Below, one piece after another: positions 50,258-59,359 of a stretch of 64,000 nucleotides of DNA. Source of the stretch: Streptococcus suis. Its GTDB lineage: Bacteria > Bacillota > Bacilli > Lactobacillales > Streptococcaceae. The stretch is taken from NCBI GenBank assembly GCA_029593505.1, contig JAKTNI010000004.1:116332-180331 (forward strand), in the 5' to 3' direction. The notes beneath the pieces are model-generated. The model did not search any database. It saw only the letters and a list, made by a program, of their open reading frames with translations, and had not been told where the DNA came from. Position numbers and translations under genes: made by a program. How positions within the stretch are numbered: position 1 is the stretch's first letter; each line of letters opens with the position of its first letter.

Positions 50258-50998
50258 ATGTCAGAAAGATGGACAGTTAAGCAGGTTAGTCACTTGACAG
50301 GTTTGACGGTGAGAACCTTGCACTACTATGATCAAATTGGTTTATTAAAGCCGGCAGCTGTGGCAGATAATGGGTATCGTTATTATGATCAAAATAGTTT
50401 GGCTCGACTGCAAGAGATTATGCTTTTTCGAGAACTAGATTTCCCTCTTAAAACGATTCAAGCAATGTTGGATGAACAAGAGTTTGACTGCAATCAAGCT
50501 ATGCAGGACCACATTCATCTTTTGGAATTGCAGAAAAAACGGATTGAAAATCTAATTGTTCATGCTAAATTGTTATTAAAAGGAGGACAGGATATGGTGT
50601 TTAAAGTATTTGATACACAGGATCTGGAAACGTACAAAGCTGAGGTTAAGAAGCGTTGGGGGAAAACTTCAACCTATGATGAGTTTGAGCAAGGCTATGA
50701 TGTTAGTAAGGACGAGGTCTTTGCTCGAGAGTTGGGAGAGATTTTTAAGGCTTTGGGTGAAATGAAACGCTTGAGAGCTAGTCATCCAGATGTACAGACT
50801 CAAGTGGCAACTTTGCAAGCCTATATTACGGATCATTTTTACACGTGTACAAAGGAAATCCTGCAAGGACTGGGGCTGATGTATGTGGAAGATAAACGTT
50901 TTATGACCAATATTGATCGTGTCGGTGGCACTGGTACCGCAGTATTTATAGGTCAAGCTATTGCTATTTACAGTCAGCAAAAAATAAGAAAAGTCTAG
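50258..50998 (+). CDS. MerR-family regulator with TipAS effector domain
   Basis: 246 residues. N-terminal winged HTH WTVKQVSHLTGLTVRTLHYYDQIGL (marker LTVRTLHYYDQIGLL), a coiled dimerisation helix near 80-115, and a C-terminal TipAS-like domain (GKTSTYDEFEQGYD... ITDHFYTCTKEILQGLGLMYVED). TipAL of Streptomyces binds thiopeptide antibiotics; related proteins sense other bulky drugs. No drug pump or other target is adjacent, so it may control only itself and distant genes. RBS GAGGAG. Confidence 0.9.
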   Translation: MSERWTVKQVSHLTGLTVRTLHYYDQIGLLKPAAVADNGYRYYDQNSLARLQEIMLFRELDFPLKTIQAMLDEQEFDCNQAMQDHIHLLELQKKRIENLIVHAKLLLKGGQDMVFKVFDTQDLETYKAEVKKRWGKTSTYDEFEQGYDVSKDEVFARELGEIFKALGEMKRLRASHPDVQTQVATLQAYITDHFYTCTKEILQGLGLMYVEDKRFMTNIDRVGGTGTAVFIGQAIAIYSQQKIRKV

Positions 50999-51047
50999 TG
51001 AAAACTAGATTTTTTTGCTATTTTTAACACTAAATGCTTGACAAATC

Positions 51048-51133
51048 CCTTGATATACTAAGTATATCAAGGCTTGACCAATAGGCCAAGCCTTGATATA
51101 CTAAGTATATCAAGGCTTGACCAATAGGCCAAG
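51048..51133. repeat. Two perfect 43-bp tandem repeats with embedded palindromes
   Basis: Units 51048-51090 and 51091-51133 are identical. Each holds a 25-bp perfect palindrome (arms CCTTGATATAC and GTATATCAAGG around TAA) and a second hairpin of arms GGCTTGACC and GGCCAAGCC with one mismatch. Confidence 0.95.
51074..51102 (+). promoter_or_regulatory. Promoter created at the junction of the 43-bp repeats
   Basis: -35 TTGACC (51074-51079, end of the first unit), 17-bp spacer, -10 TATACT (51097-51102, in the palindrome of the second unit). The palindrome covers the -10 and would act as an operator. It reads toward the MurM-like gene. Confidence 0.65.
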
Positions 51134-51231
51134 CCTGTCTAATCAGCTATATAGTTATTTAATTTGAAAAACTATAAATTGCATAATATTTTATGTGTGT
51201 TGATTGGAATGGAATGGGAGGTTAAGGATTA

Positions 51232-52458
51232 GTGGTTTATACGTATAAGATAGGTATTTCAGAAGTGGTACATGATTCGTTTGTAAAAAAGTCTTCCAAG
51301 ACAAATCTTTTGCAAAGTAGTCAATGGGCAAAGGTCAAGAATGAGTGGCACAATGAGAGGTTGGGCTTTTTTAAAGATGGAGAGCTAGTAGCCGTAGCCT
51401 CAGTTCTAATTCGGAAATTAGTTAACCTTACTAATTTTACGATGATTTATATTCCGAGAGGTCCCATAATGGACTATCAAGATGAAGAATTGGTTTCTTT
51501 TGTAATAATGTCTCTGAAAGAATTTGGTGAACAACAACGTAGTATCTTTATTAAATTTGATCCATTTCTTACACTATCTGAACAGGTAATAAATGAACAA
51601 ATGACAGAAAATCAATCTGTTTTAGAGGTGAAAGAGAGACTAATTAAGTTAGGTTGTAGTTGGTATGGTCGAGCACAAACTTTAAGTGATACAATTCAGC
51701 CCACTCATCATGCTATGTTATATAACGAATATTTTTCGGAAAATCTATTAAATAAGCGAGTTCGTCAAAATATTCGAACAGCTCGAAATAAGGGGGTTGA
51801 AATTTACTATGGGCGAGAGGAATTGTTAGATGATTTTTCTGAACTTTTGAAAAAAACGGAGCGTCGAAAGTCCATTAATTTGCGTGGAAAAAGTTATTAT
51901 AGAAAAATACTAGAAGCATTTCCAAAAGATGCTTATATCGTTCTAGCTTATCTTAATGTGCTCGATAGATACCAGCATCTATTGAATACAAAAGAAAATT
52001 TAGTAAAAGAATCACACTATTTTACTTCAAATACTCGACAATCTAAGATTGACAATCATACTAACAAGCTCGGTCGAGTGAATAAAGAAATAGAATTTTT
52101 AGAGTCTGAGCTTCGAAATAACAGAATTATAGTTCCATTAGCAGCTACATTGACTATTGATTTTGGTGAGACATCTGAAAATATCTATGCAGGAATGGAC
52201 GATAATTACAAACACTATCAACCGGCTTTACTCACTTGGTTGGAAACTGCAAAATATGCTTTCGAGCGAGGTGTAGCATGGCAAAATCTAGGAGGAGTTG
52301 AACCGAAATTAGATGGTGGACTCTATCATTTTAAATCACATTTCAATCCCGTTATTGAAGAGTATATTGGAGAATTTGATTTGGTAGTGTCTCCATTACT
52401 ATATAAACTCTTTCAACTATTGTTTGAAATTAGAAAAAAATTGAGGAAAAAAGACTAA
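51232..52458 (+). CDS. murM: MurM-like FemABX-family aminoacyl-tRNA-dependent peptidoglycan branching ligase
   Basis: 408 residues, same length as pneumococcal MurM. Duplicated GNAT-like fold: N-terminal LLQSSQWAKVKNEW, MIYIPRGPIMDY, then RVRQNIRTARNKGVEIYYG, a coiled-coil arm (about 250-300, KIDNHTNKLGRVNKEIEFLE) and C-terminal NLGGVEPKLDGGLYHFKSHFNP. These enzymes add the first amino acid (Ser or Ala) of the lipid II side chain from aminoacyl-tRNA. GTG start with GGGAGG 10 bp upstream. It abuts the MurN-like gene (1-bp overlap). MurM rather than FemX is chosen from length and pairing. Confidence 0.82.
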   Translation: MVYTYKIGISEVVHDSFVKKSSKTNLLQSSQWAKVKNEWHNERLGFFKDGELVAVASVLIRKLVNLTNFTMIYIPRGPIMDYQDEELVSFVIMSLKEFGEQQRSIFIKFDPFLTLSEQVINEQMTENQSVLEVKERLIKLGCSWYGRAQTLSDTIQPTHHAMLYNEYFSENLLNKRVRQNIRTARNKGVEIYYGREELLDDFSELLKKTERRKSINLRGKSYYRKILEAFPKDAYIVLAYLNVLDRYQHLLNTKENLVKESHYFTSNTRQSKIDNHTNKLGRVNKEIEFLESELRNNRIIVPLAATLTIDFGETSENIYAGMDDNYKHYQPALLTWLETAKYAFERGVAWQNLGGVEPKLDGGLYHFKSHFNPVIEEYIGEFDLVVSPLLYKLFQLLFEIRKKLRKKD

Positions 52459-53630
52459 TGACCTTTTGTCAAATAAGTAAAGAAGAATTTTTGAAACATT
52501 GCAGACAAGTAAAGGAAAAATCGTTTTTTCAATCTGAAGAAATGAGTGTATTATTAACGAAGAGAGGTTATGATATTCGCTTAGTTGGTTACAGAAATGC
52601 AGAATCAGAGGTGGTTATTTCTAGTCTTTTGTTCTGTAAATCTATGGTGGGTGGTTTGTATATGGAATTGAATTCTGGTCCATTAATCACCGATGAGACG
52701 TATCTTGGAGCATTTTATCAATCTTTAAAGAATTATGCGAAAAGTGAAGGAGTGTTGGAATTGGTGATAAAACCATTTCAAACCTACCAGATTTTTGATA
52801 GTTTTGGAAAGCCTGCTAGTCAAGAAAATGCCCATTTAATAAACTTGTTGGAGAAGTGTGACTTTCAGCATGATGGTTTTCAAACAGGCTATCCAAATGG
52901 AGAACCAGTTTGGCATTATGTCAAAGATTTACAAGGGTATTCTTCAACCTCTCTTTTACAATCCTACAATAAAAATAGTATACGAAATATTAAGAATGCG
53001 GAAGATTATAGCGTTATTATTCGTAGTATCAGCAAAAATGAATTGTCGGATTTCAAAAAAATTATTGAGGAAACAGGAATCAGACAAGGTTTCTTGGATA
53101 AAGACTTAGATTATTATGATGCGCTATTTGAGGTGTTTGGAAAAAGAGCAGACTTTATGGTAGCAGAACTTGACATTCAGAATTCTTTAAGTCAAATTGA
53201 TAATAAATTAAATACTATTGACACTAATTTAAAGCAGTACAAACAGAAGCAACAAAAGCTATTAAAACAACGCGAAATTCTCCAGAGCATACTAAGGCAA
53301 ACCTCTTCTTCGATACTTTTATTAGCATGTACACTGATTATCTATGATGATCATGAAGCAACGTATCTTTTTGGAGGTTCATATTCTGAGTTTCAAAGAC
53401 TCTCAGCTCCATTTTTACTTCAATATAAAGCAATGCTCCAAGCAATGTCACGAAATATCTATCATTATAATTTTCTCGGTATTCAAGGTATATTTGATGG
53501 ATCAGACGGTGTTTTACGCTTTAAGCAGAATTTTAATGGCTATATTTTACGTAAGGCAGGAACGTTTCGTTATTATCCTTATCCGATAAGATATAAAATC
53601 TTGCAGATTATTAAAAAGATAGTAAAATAG
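52458..53630 (+). CDS. murN: MurN-like FemABX-family peptidoglycan branching ligase
   Basis: 390 residues. Same architecture as the preceding gene: SFFQSEEMSVLLTKRGY, YNKNSIRNIKNAEDYSVII, a long coiled-coil arm (SQIDNKLNTIDTNLKQYKQ...KLLKQREILQ), and FLGIQGIFDGSDGVLRFKQNFN at the end. In pneumococcus MurN adds the second residue of the dipeptide branch. Its start overlaps the murM-like stop by one base. Unlike pneumococcal MurN (about 410 aa) it is slightly shorter. Assignment to MurN rests on order. Confidence 0.78.
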   Translation: MTFCQISKEEFLKHCRQVKEKSFFQSEEMSVLLTKRGYDIRLVGYRNAESEVVISSLLFCKSMVGGLYMELNSGPLITDETYLGAFYQSLKNYAKSEGVLELVIKPFQTYQIFDSFGKPASQENAHLINLLEKCDFQHDGFQTGYPNGEPVWHYVKDLQGYSSTSLLQSYNKNSIRNIKNAEDYSVIIRSISKNELSDFKKIIEETGIRQGFLDKDLDYYDALFEVFGKRADFMVAELDIQNSLSQIDNKLNTIDTNLKQYKQKQQKLLKQREILQSILRQTSSSILLLACTLIIYDDHEATYLFGGSYSEFQRLSAPFLLQYKAMLQAMSRNIYHYNFLGIQGIFDGSDGVLRFKQNFNGYILRKAGTFRYYPYPIRYKILQIIKKIVK

Positions 53631-53658
53631 GAATATATACTTTACTGAAAGGTCCTCT

Positions 53659-54069
53659 ATGATTCAACCTATTATGAAAGATATTTTCTTCTTGCAACAA
53701 CAGTCTGTACCTGCAACGCAAGCGGATATACAGATCGGTCAAGATTTGCAGGATACTCTTGTAGCCAATAGTCATGCTTGTGTGGGCATGGCGGCCAATA
53801 TGATTGGTGTCAAAAAGCGTATTATCATTGTTAATCTAGGCTTTACTAACCTTGTTATGTACAATCCGACCCTTATCAGCAAGTCCAACCCTTATCAGAC
53901 TGAGGAAGGTTGCTTGTCTCTAGAAGGTACTCGTTCGACCACTCGTTATCGCGATATTGAAGTATCATTTTTTGATGCTTCGTGGAAGAAACAAAGTCTA
54001 AAATTAACAGACTTCCAAGCTCAGATTGTTCAGCATGAGTTGGATCATTTGGAAGGAATTCTGATTTAA
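53659..54069 (+). CDS. Peptide deformylase-like protein with altered motif I
   Basis: 136 residues. Motif II EGCLS (Cys85) and motif III HELDH (His126, Glu127, His130) of deformylases are intact, so metal binding is likely. Motif I, normally GxGxAAxQ, reads CVGMAANM at residues 41-48: the first Gly is Cys and the substrate-positioning Gln is Met48. This resembles the type III/DefB-like paralogues that have weak or no deformylase activity. It follows the mur pair by 28 bp with a modest RBS (AAAGG) and may share their transcript. Confidence 0.82.
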   Translation: MIQPIMKDIFFLQQQSVPATQADIQIGQDLQDTLVANSHACVGMAANMIGVKKRIIIVNLGFTNLVMYNPTLISKSNPYQTEEGCLSLEGTRSTTRYRDIEVSFFDASWKKQSLKLTDFQAQIVQHELDHLEGILI

Positions 54070-54133
54070 TAATCTTCAACAATCTATCGAAAGGTAGATT
54101 GTTTTTGATAGCAGTAAAAAATGAAAAAAACAT

Positions 54134-54163
54134 ATTGACCTTTACTGACCAATAGTGTATAAT
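54134..54163 (+). promoter_or_regulatory. clpL promoter overlapped by a CtsR box
   Basis: -35 TTGACC (54135-54140), 17-bp spacer, -10 TATAAT (54158-54163). On the minus strand the -35/spacer reads GGTCAGTAAAGGTCAAT, the CtsR heptad repeat (GGTCANN-N3-GGTCAAN). Confidence 0.88.
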
Positions 54164-54210
54164 AATGTCTGTAAGGAAATGAAGAAGCCTTACGATTTGT
54201 TTGAACAAAA

Positions 54211-54227
54211 GATCAGAAAAGGTCAAT
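54211..54227 (+). promoter_or_regulatory. Degenerate CtsR-like box in the clpL leader
   Basis: GATCAGAAAAGGTCAAT, one base off the CtsR direct repeat in its first heptad. Lies about 50 bp downstream of the -10. Confidence 0.5.
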
Positions 54228-54292
54228 GTTGGAATTTGATTCTTTCTATGAACTTTTGGTTAACAAAAGTCCGACTTCTAAGGAGGTTTCGT

Positions 54293-54328
54293 ATGAAAAA
54301 TATGAAAAATAGGATTATTCCTTATTAG
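54293..54328 (+). CDS. Possible 11-codon leader peptide upstream of clpL
   Basis: ATG at 54293 is preceded by a strong AAGGAGG 6 bp upstream and encodes MKNMKNRIIPY then TAG. A hairpin (ACTTTTG/CAAAAGT, 54253-54270) lies just before the site. It could be a translated leader regulating clpL or a chance ORF. Confidence 0.4.
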   Translation: MKNMKNRIIPY

Positions 54329-54348
54329 CAGTTTTTTTGAACAACAAA

Positions 54349-54365
54349 GGTCAGTAATGGTCAAT
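54349..54365 (+). promoter_or_regulatory. CtsR box close to clpL
   Basis: GGTCAGTAATGGTCAAT fits the CtsR direct repeat; located about 40 bp before the clpL start and downstream of the mapped promoter. Confidence 0.75.
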
Positions 54366-54407
54366 TTGGATTGACTAACAATTATAAGATAAGAGAGGTT
54401 ATTACTT

Positions 54408-56498
54408 ATGAACAATCATTTTAACAATATGGATGATATTTTCAATCAACTTATGGGGAATATGGGAGGATACAGTACAGAACGCCGTCGTTATTCTATC
54501 AATGGTCGTGAAGTGACACCAGAAGAATTTGCCATTTATCGCCAAACAGGGCGTTTGCCACAAGCAGAAGAAGTGCCTCAATCTCAGCTTAAAGGTCAGA
54601 TAAAGTCAGATGGGATTCTTGCAAAATTGGGGCGTAATCTGACTCATGATGCGCGTGAAGGAAAGCTTGATCCAGTTATTGGACGGAACAAAGAAATTCA
54701 AGAAACATCTGAAATTTTGGCTCGTCGCACGAAAAATAATCCTGTTCTAGTTGGTGATGCAGGTGTTGGAAAAACAGCAGTTGTAGAAGGTTTGGCACAA
54801 GCAATCGTTAATGGTAATGTTCCAGCGGCGATTAAGAATAAGGAGATTATTTCGATTGATATTTCTGGGTTAGAAGCTGGAACTCAATATCGTGGAGCTT
54901 TTGAGGAAAATATTCAACATTTGATTGATGAAGTTAAAACAGCAGGAAACATCATTCTCTTTTTTGACGAGATTCATCAAATTTTGGGAGCAGGTAGCAC
55001 AGGTGGTGATTCAGGTTCTAAGGGGTTAGCAGATATTCTCAAGCCAGCTCTTTCACGGGGGGAATTGACAGTTATTGGAGCTACTACGCAAGATGAATAC
55101 CGCAATACCATTCATAAAAATGCTGCTTTGGCACGTCGTTTCAACGAAGTGAAGGTTAATGCTCCATCTGTAGAAGATACTTATCACATTTTAAAGGGAA
55201 TTAAACCTCTATATGAAGCTCATCACAATATTGAACTACCAGACGAAGTTTTACGAGCTGCAATTGATTACTCTGTCCAATATATTCCTCAACGTAGTTT
55301 ACCAGATAAGGCGATTGATTTGCTTGATGTGACTGCAGCTCATTTGGCTGCCCAACATCCAGTTACTGATATCAAGACTTTAGAGGCTGAGATAGCTGAA
55401 GCCAAGCGCATACAATTAGAAGCAGCAGAAAAAGAGGATTATGAAAGAGCCTTGAATGAAAAAGTGCGTATTGATACGTTACAAGAACAAATTAACAATC
55501 ATAGAGAAAACCAAAAAGTAGTGGCTGAAGTCAATGATATTGCTCAGTCGGTAGAACGAATGACAGGGATTCCTGTTTCTAAGATGGGAGCATCTGACAT
55601 TGAACGCCTCAAAGAACTTAAGCATCGTCTAGCTACCAATGTTATTGGCCAAGATGATGCAGTGGAGGTCGTATCACGTGCTATTCGTCGCAATCGTGCA
55701 GGTTTTGATGATGGTCATCGCCCTATTGGCTCTTTCCTCTTTGTTGGACCGACTGGTGTTGGTAAGACAGAGTTAGCTAAACAATTAGCACTGGATTTAT
55801 TTGGTACTAAGGATGCTATTATTCGTCTGGATATGTCAGAATATAGTGATAGAACAGCTGTTTCCAAACTGATTGGTACAACAGCAGGTTATGTTGGTTA
55901 TGATGATAATGCGCATACTTTGACTGAGCGTGTTCGACGGAATCCTTATTCAATCGTTCTCCTTGATGAGATTGAAAAGGCTGATGCACAGGTGATTACT
56001 CTGCTGTTACAAGTTCTTGATGACGGACACTTGACAGATGGTCAGGGAAATCAAGTCAACTTTAAAAATACTATTATTATTGCTACATCTAATGCTGGCT
56101 TTGGTTATCAGGTGTCAGATGACGAAGAACGGCAAGATATCATGGATCGTATTGCCCCTTATTTCCGTCCAGAATTTCTCAATCGTTTTAATGCAGTTAT
56201 CGAGTTTAAGCATTTGGAAAAAGAAGACATGAAAGCAATTGTAGATTTACTCCTAGCTCAAGTTGGGAATACTCTTGCTAAGAAAGAGCTGACATTAGAA
56301 GTGACGGATGCTGTTAAAGAATTACTGATAAAAGAAGGTTATGATAAGACCATGGGAGCTCGTCCACTTCGTCGTGTTATCGATCATTATATTCGTGATA
56401 AGGTGACAGATTACTACTTAGATCATACGGATAGCAGAGATTTGGTAGTTGATCTAGTTGACGGTCTAATTCAAGTGAGAGAGAAAATTTCTAATTAA
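54408..56498 (+). CDS. clpL: ClpL, HSP100-family ATP-dependent chaperone
   Basis: 696 residues. Two AAA+ domains: Walker [10 protein letters not shown] with [10 protein letters not shown], and GPTGVGKTE with [10 protein letters not shown], separated by a short middle coiled domain (about 325-385, [21 protein letters not shown]). A short Asn-rich N-terminus ([18 protein letters not shown]) replaces the double ClpN domain, as in streptococcal ClpL (about 700 aa). It lacks the tripeptide loop needed for ClpP docking in the family and works as a disaggregase. CtsR boxes upstream predict heat-shock repression. RBS GAGAGG. Confidence 0.95.
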   Translation: MNNHFNNMDDIFNQLMGNMGGYSTERRRYSINGREVTPEEFAIYRQTGRLPQAEEVPQSQLKGQIKSDGILAKLGRNLTHDAREGKLDPVIGRNKEIQETSEILARRTKNNPVLVGDAGVGKTAVVEGLAQAIVNGNVPAAIKNKEIISIDISGLEAGTQYRGAFEENIQHLIDEVKTAGNIILFFDEIHQILGAGSTGGDSGSKGLADILKPALSRGELTVIGATTQDEYRNTIHKNAALARRFNEVKVNAPSVEDTYHILKGIKPLYEAHHNIELPDEVLRAAIDYSVQYIPQRSLPDKAIDLLDVTAAHLAAQHPVTDIKTLEAEIAEAKRIQLEAAEKEDYERALNEKVRIDTLQEQINNHRENQKVVAEVNDIAQSVERMTGIPVSKMGASDIERLKELKHRLATNVIGQDDAVEVVSRAIRRNRAGFDDGHRPIGSFLFVGPTGVGKTELAKQLALDLFGTKDAIIRLDMSEYSDRTAVSKLIGTTAGYVGYDDNAHTLTERVRRNPYSIVLLDEIEKADAQVITLLLQVLDDGHLTDGQGNQVNFKNTIIIATSNAGFGYQVSDDEERQDIMDRIAPYFRPEFLNRFNAVIEFKHLEKEDMKAIVDLLLAQVGNTLAKKELTLEVTDAVKELLIKEGYDKTMGARPLRRVIDHYIRDKVTDYYLDHTDSRDLVVDLVDGLIQVREKISN

Positions 56499-56755
56499 GG
56501 AGGTTGAGGTATAAGAGTTTAAGTTCATCACTCTATCAAAGCTATTTTGGAAGCAAGAAGTTTAAAATATTCTTTGGATTATGTTGGATTCGGTATGAGT
56601 CTTTGCTTGCTCCCTGTTAGTTTGATTTGTTAGAAAGAAGTATTGGGTTATTTCCTTTTACATTTTTATAATGTAGCTTGGTCATGATGTTCTATCTTTA
56701 TTTTTGTAAAAATTACCCTAGAAAGAAGCAATTCAGAAATGTTTTGAGTTTACCC
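56499..56755. other. clpL-glgP intergenic region, no gene recognised
   Basis: About 255 bp of AT-rich DNA with stops in all forward frames and no convincing terminator for clpL. I see no protein-family match; a decayed gene cannot be excluded. Confidence 0.5.
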
Positions 56756-56784
56756 TTGACAAATGCAAACGTTTGCGTTAAACT
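56756..56784 (+). promoter_or_regulatory. glgP promoter with MalR-type operator
   Basis: -35 TTGACA (56756-56761) and weak -10 TAAACT (56779-56784) at 17-bp spacing. The spacer contains GCAAACGTTTGC (56765-56776), a perfect LacI-family palindrome of the kind bound by MalR in pneumococcal malXCD/malMP. A second TATAAT lies at 56830-56835. Confidence 0.8.
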
Positions 56785-56793
56785 ACCATTATT

Positions 56794-56809
56794 ATCGAAA
56801 GCGCTTTTA
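56794..56809 (+). promoter_or_regulatory. Second cre-like palindrome upstream of glgP
   Basis: CGAAAGCGCTTTT contains the palindrome AAAGCGCTTT, matching the relaxed LacI/CcpA core (AANCGNTT); 25 bp beyond the MalR-type operator. Confidence 0.5.
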
Positions 56810-56914
56810 TAAACTCTTCTGTAAATCTGTATAATGTTGCATTTGCTGATAAAATTGTAAATACAACAAGGTTTTAGGAAGCGTTGCGAGTGCAGGATAA
56901 AAAGGAAGTTTACA

Positions 56915-56956
56915 ATGATAATGAATAATTGGTATTTTTTAGAAAAACCAAATTAG
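56915..56956 (+). CDS. Possible 13-codon ORF ahead of glgP
   Basis: ATG at 56915 with AAAAGGAAG 6 bp upstream encodes [13 protein letters not shown] and stops 38 bp before the glgP start. Could be a leader peptide or the scar of a lost malQ gene, which usually occupies this place. Confidence 0.35.
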   Translation: MIMNNWYFLEKPN

Positions 56957-56994
56957 TTTATAACTTACATACATTAAGGAGAAGGAATACAATC

Positions 56995-59256
56995 ATGACA
57001 TTTACAAGTTTTGTAGAGCAACATACATCCACCCCATTGAGTCATTTGACAGATAAAGAAATCTATCTTCAATTGCTGGCTTATGTAAAGGAATTGGCAG
57101 AAACCAAGCCTAAAAATACTGGAAAACGTAAGGTATACTATATTTCAGCGGAGTTTCTTATCGGCAAACTGTTGTCGAACAACTTGATTAATTTAGGAGT
57201 TTATAAAGAGATTCAAGCAGAATTGACTGCTGCTGGAAAATCATTGGCGCAAGTGGAAGATATTGAACCAGAACCATCTCTTGGCAACGGAGGTCTTGGA
57301 CGTTTGGCCTCATGTTTTGTGGACTCTATGTCAACACTTGCCATCAATGGTGAAGGTGTCGGTCTCAATTACCACTGTGGTCTTTTCCGTCAAGTATTTG
57401 ATAAAAATGAACAAGAAGCGGAGCCCAATTTCTGGATTGAAGATGATTCTTGGTTGATTCCAACGGATATCAGTTATGAGGTTCCATTTAAAAACTTTAC
57501 TTTGACATCTAAATTGGATCGTCTTGATATTCTTGGCTACAAAAAAGAGACTAAAAACTATCTCAACTTGTTTGATATTGAATCTGTAAATTATAATTTG
57601 ATTGCAGATGGCATCTCATTTGACAAGACGAATATTAAAGAAAACTTGACACTTTTCTTGTACCCAGATGATTCTGATAAGAATGGTGAATTGCTCCGTA
57701 TTTACCAACAATATTTCATGGTATCCAACGCTGCTCAGCTCTTGATTGATGAAGCGATTGAGCGTGGCTCAAACGTGCATGATTTAGCAGACTACGCTTA
57801 TGTACAAATCAATGATACTCATCCGTCAATGGTTATTCCTGAATTGATCCGTCTTTTGACTGAAAAACATGGTCTTGAATTTGCAGAAGCGGTGGTGATT
57901 GTTAAGAATATGACTGGTTATACCAACCACACTATCTTGGCGGAAGCGCTTGAAAAATGGCCCCTTGAGTTTCTTGAAGAAGTGGTGCCACACTTGGTTG
58001 GTATTATCAAAGAATTGGATGCTCTTATTCGTGAAGAAATCAAAGATCCAGCAGTCCAAATTATTGATGCGTCAGGTCGTGTTCATATGGCTCATATGGA
58101 CATCCACTTCTCTAACTCTGTAAACGGGGTAGCTGCACTTCATACTGAAATCCTTAAGCATTCCGAATTAAAAGCATTCTATGAGCTTTATCCAGAAAAA
58201 TTCAATAACAAAACAAACGGAATTACTTTCCGTCGTTGGTTGGAATTTGCGAACCAAGACCTTGCTGACTACATCAAAGAATTGATTGGCGATGAGTACT
58301 TGACAGATGCTACTAAACTTGAAAAATTACTTGTTTTTGCTGACGATAAGGATGTTCATGCTAAATTAGCAGAAATTAAATTTAATAACAAGTTGGCATT
58401 GAAGCGGTATCTTAAAGATAATAAAGGTATCGAGTTAGATGAATACTCGATTATTGATACACAAATCAAACGTTTCCACGAATACAAACGTCAGCAGATG
58501 AATGCCTTGTATGTGATTCACAAATATTTGGAAATCAAAAATGGCAATCTGCCAAAACGCAAAATTACAGTTATCTTTGGTGGTAAAGCAGCACCTGCTT
58601 ATATCATTGCTCAAGACATCATTCACTTGATTCTATGCTTGTCAGAGTTAATCAATAATGACCCAGAAGTGAATCAACACCTCAATGTGCACTTAGTTGA
58701 AAACTATAACGTAACTGTTGCTGAAAAATTGATTCCTGCGACGGATATTTCTGAGCAAATCTCTTTGGCTTCTAAAGAAGCTTCAGGAACTGGCAACATG
58801 AAATTCATGTTGAATGGTGCGTTGACACTTGGTACGATGGACGGTGCTAACGTTGAGATTGCAGAACTTGCAGGTAGTGAAAACATTTATACATTTGGTA
58901 AAGATTCTGATACCATTATTGACTTGTATAATAAGGCTGGTTACGTGTCTGCAGATTACTACAATAGTGATGTTGCTATTAAGCGTGCAGTTGATTTTAT
59001 TGTTAGTGATGAAGTGAAGGCTCTTGGTAATGAAGAGCGCCTTGCACGCTTGCATCATGAATTGGTTTCTAAAGATTGGTTTATGACGTTGATTGACTTA
59101 GCTGAGTATATTGAAGTGAAAGAAAAAGTTCTTGCAGACTATGAAGATCAAGAAACATGGAACAGAAAAGTCATTCACAATATTGCTAAGGCAGGTTTCT
59201 TCTCATCTGACCGTACAATTGAACAATATAATGAAGAAATTTGGAATCGTAAATAA
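56995..59256 (+). CDS. glgP: Glycogen/maltodextrin phosphorylase
   Basis: 753 residues from ATG 56995 (AAGGAGAAGGAA upstream); the frame opens 66 bp earlier, within the leader. GT35 family: [37 protein letters not shown], and the pyridoxal-phosphate site [14 protein letters not shown] with Lys603. Releases glucose-1-phosphate from alpha-1,4-glucans. Length and MalR-type operator match streptococcal MalP. malQ, its usual partner, is not adjacent. Followed by a terminator. Confidence 0.95.
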   Translation: MTFTSFVEQHTSTPLSHLTDKEIYLQLLAYVKELAETKPKNTGKRKVYYISAEFLIGKLLSNNLINLGVYKEIQAELTAAGKSLAQVEDIEPEPSLGNGGLGRLASCFVDSMSTLAINGEGVGLNYHCGLFRQVFDKNEQEAEPNFWIEDDSWLIPTDISYEVPFKNFTLTSKLDRLDILGYKKETKNYLNLFDIESVNYNLIADGISFDKTNIKENLTLFLYPDDSDKNGELLRIYQQYFMVSNAAQLLIDEAIERGSNVHDLADYAYVQINDTHPSMVIPELIRLLTEKHGLEFAEAVVIVKNMTGYTNHTILAEALEKWPLEFLEEVVPHLVGIIKELDALIREEIKDPAVQIIDASGRVHMAHMDIHFSNSVNGVAALHTEILKHSELKAFYELYPEKFNNKTNGITFRRWLEFANQDLADYIKELIGDEYLTDATKLEKLLVFADDKDVHAKLAEIKFNNKLALKRYLKDNKGIELDEYSIIDTQIKRFHEYKRQQMNALYVIHKYLEIKNGNLPKRKITVIFGGKAAPAYIIAQDIIHLILCLSELINNDPEVNQHLNVHLVENYNVTVAEKLIPATDISEQISLASKEASGTGNMKFMLNGALTLGTMDGANVEIAELAGSENIYTFGKDSDTIIDLYNKAGYVSADYYNSDVAIKRAVDFIVSDEVKALGNEERLARLHHELVSKDWFMTLIDLAEYIEVKEKVLADYEDQETWNRKVIHNIAKAGFFSSDRTIEQYNEEIWNRK

Positions 59257-59320
59257 ATCTCTGTGTCGTAGAGAAATAGGATTAGACTAGAGTGATATTT
59301 AGTCGTTAAAAAATGAAACA

Positions 59321-59355
59321 AGGCGGTTGAACAATATGAGTTCAACTGCCTTTAT
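59321..59355. terminator. Terminator between glgP and the DUF2812 gene
   Basis: AAGGCGGTTGAAC pairs with GTTCAACTGCCTT (one G-T pair), followed by TATGATTTTA; likely bidirectional. Confidence 0.8.
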
Positions 59356-59359
59356 GATT

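Noticed and set aside
51048..51133. Possible CRISPR-like repeat (two identical 43-bp units)
   Set aside because: The units are directly adjacent with no spacer and no cas genes nearby; palindromes and promoter elements explain them better.
56929..56994. Extended N-terminus of glgP (frame opens at 56929)
   Set aside because: No RBS before it, and the conserved protein begins at ATG 56995.
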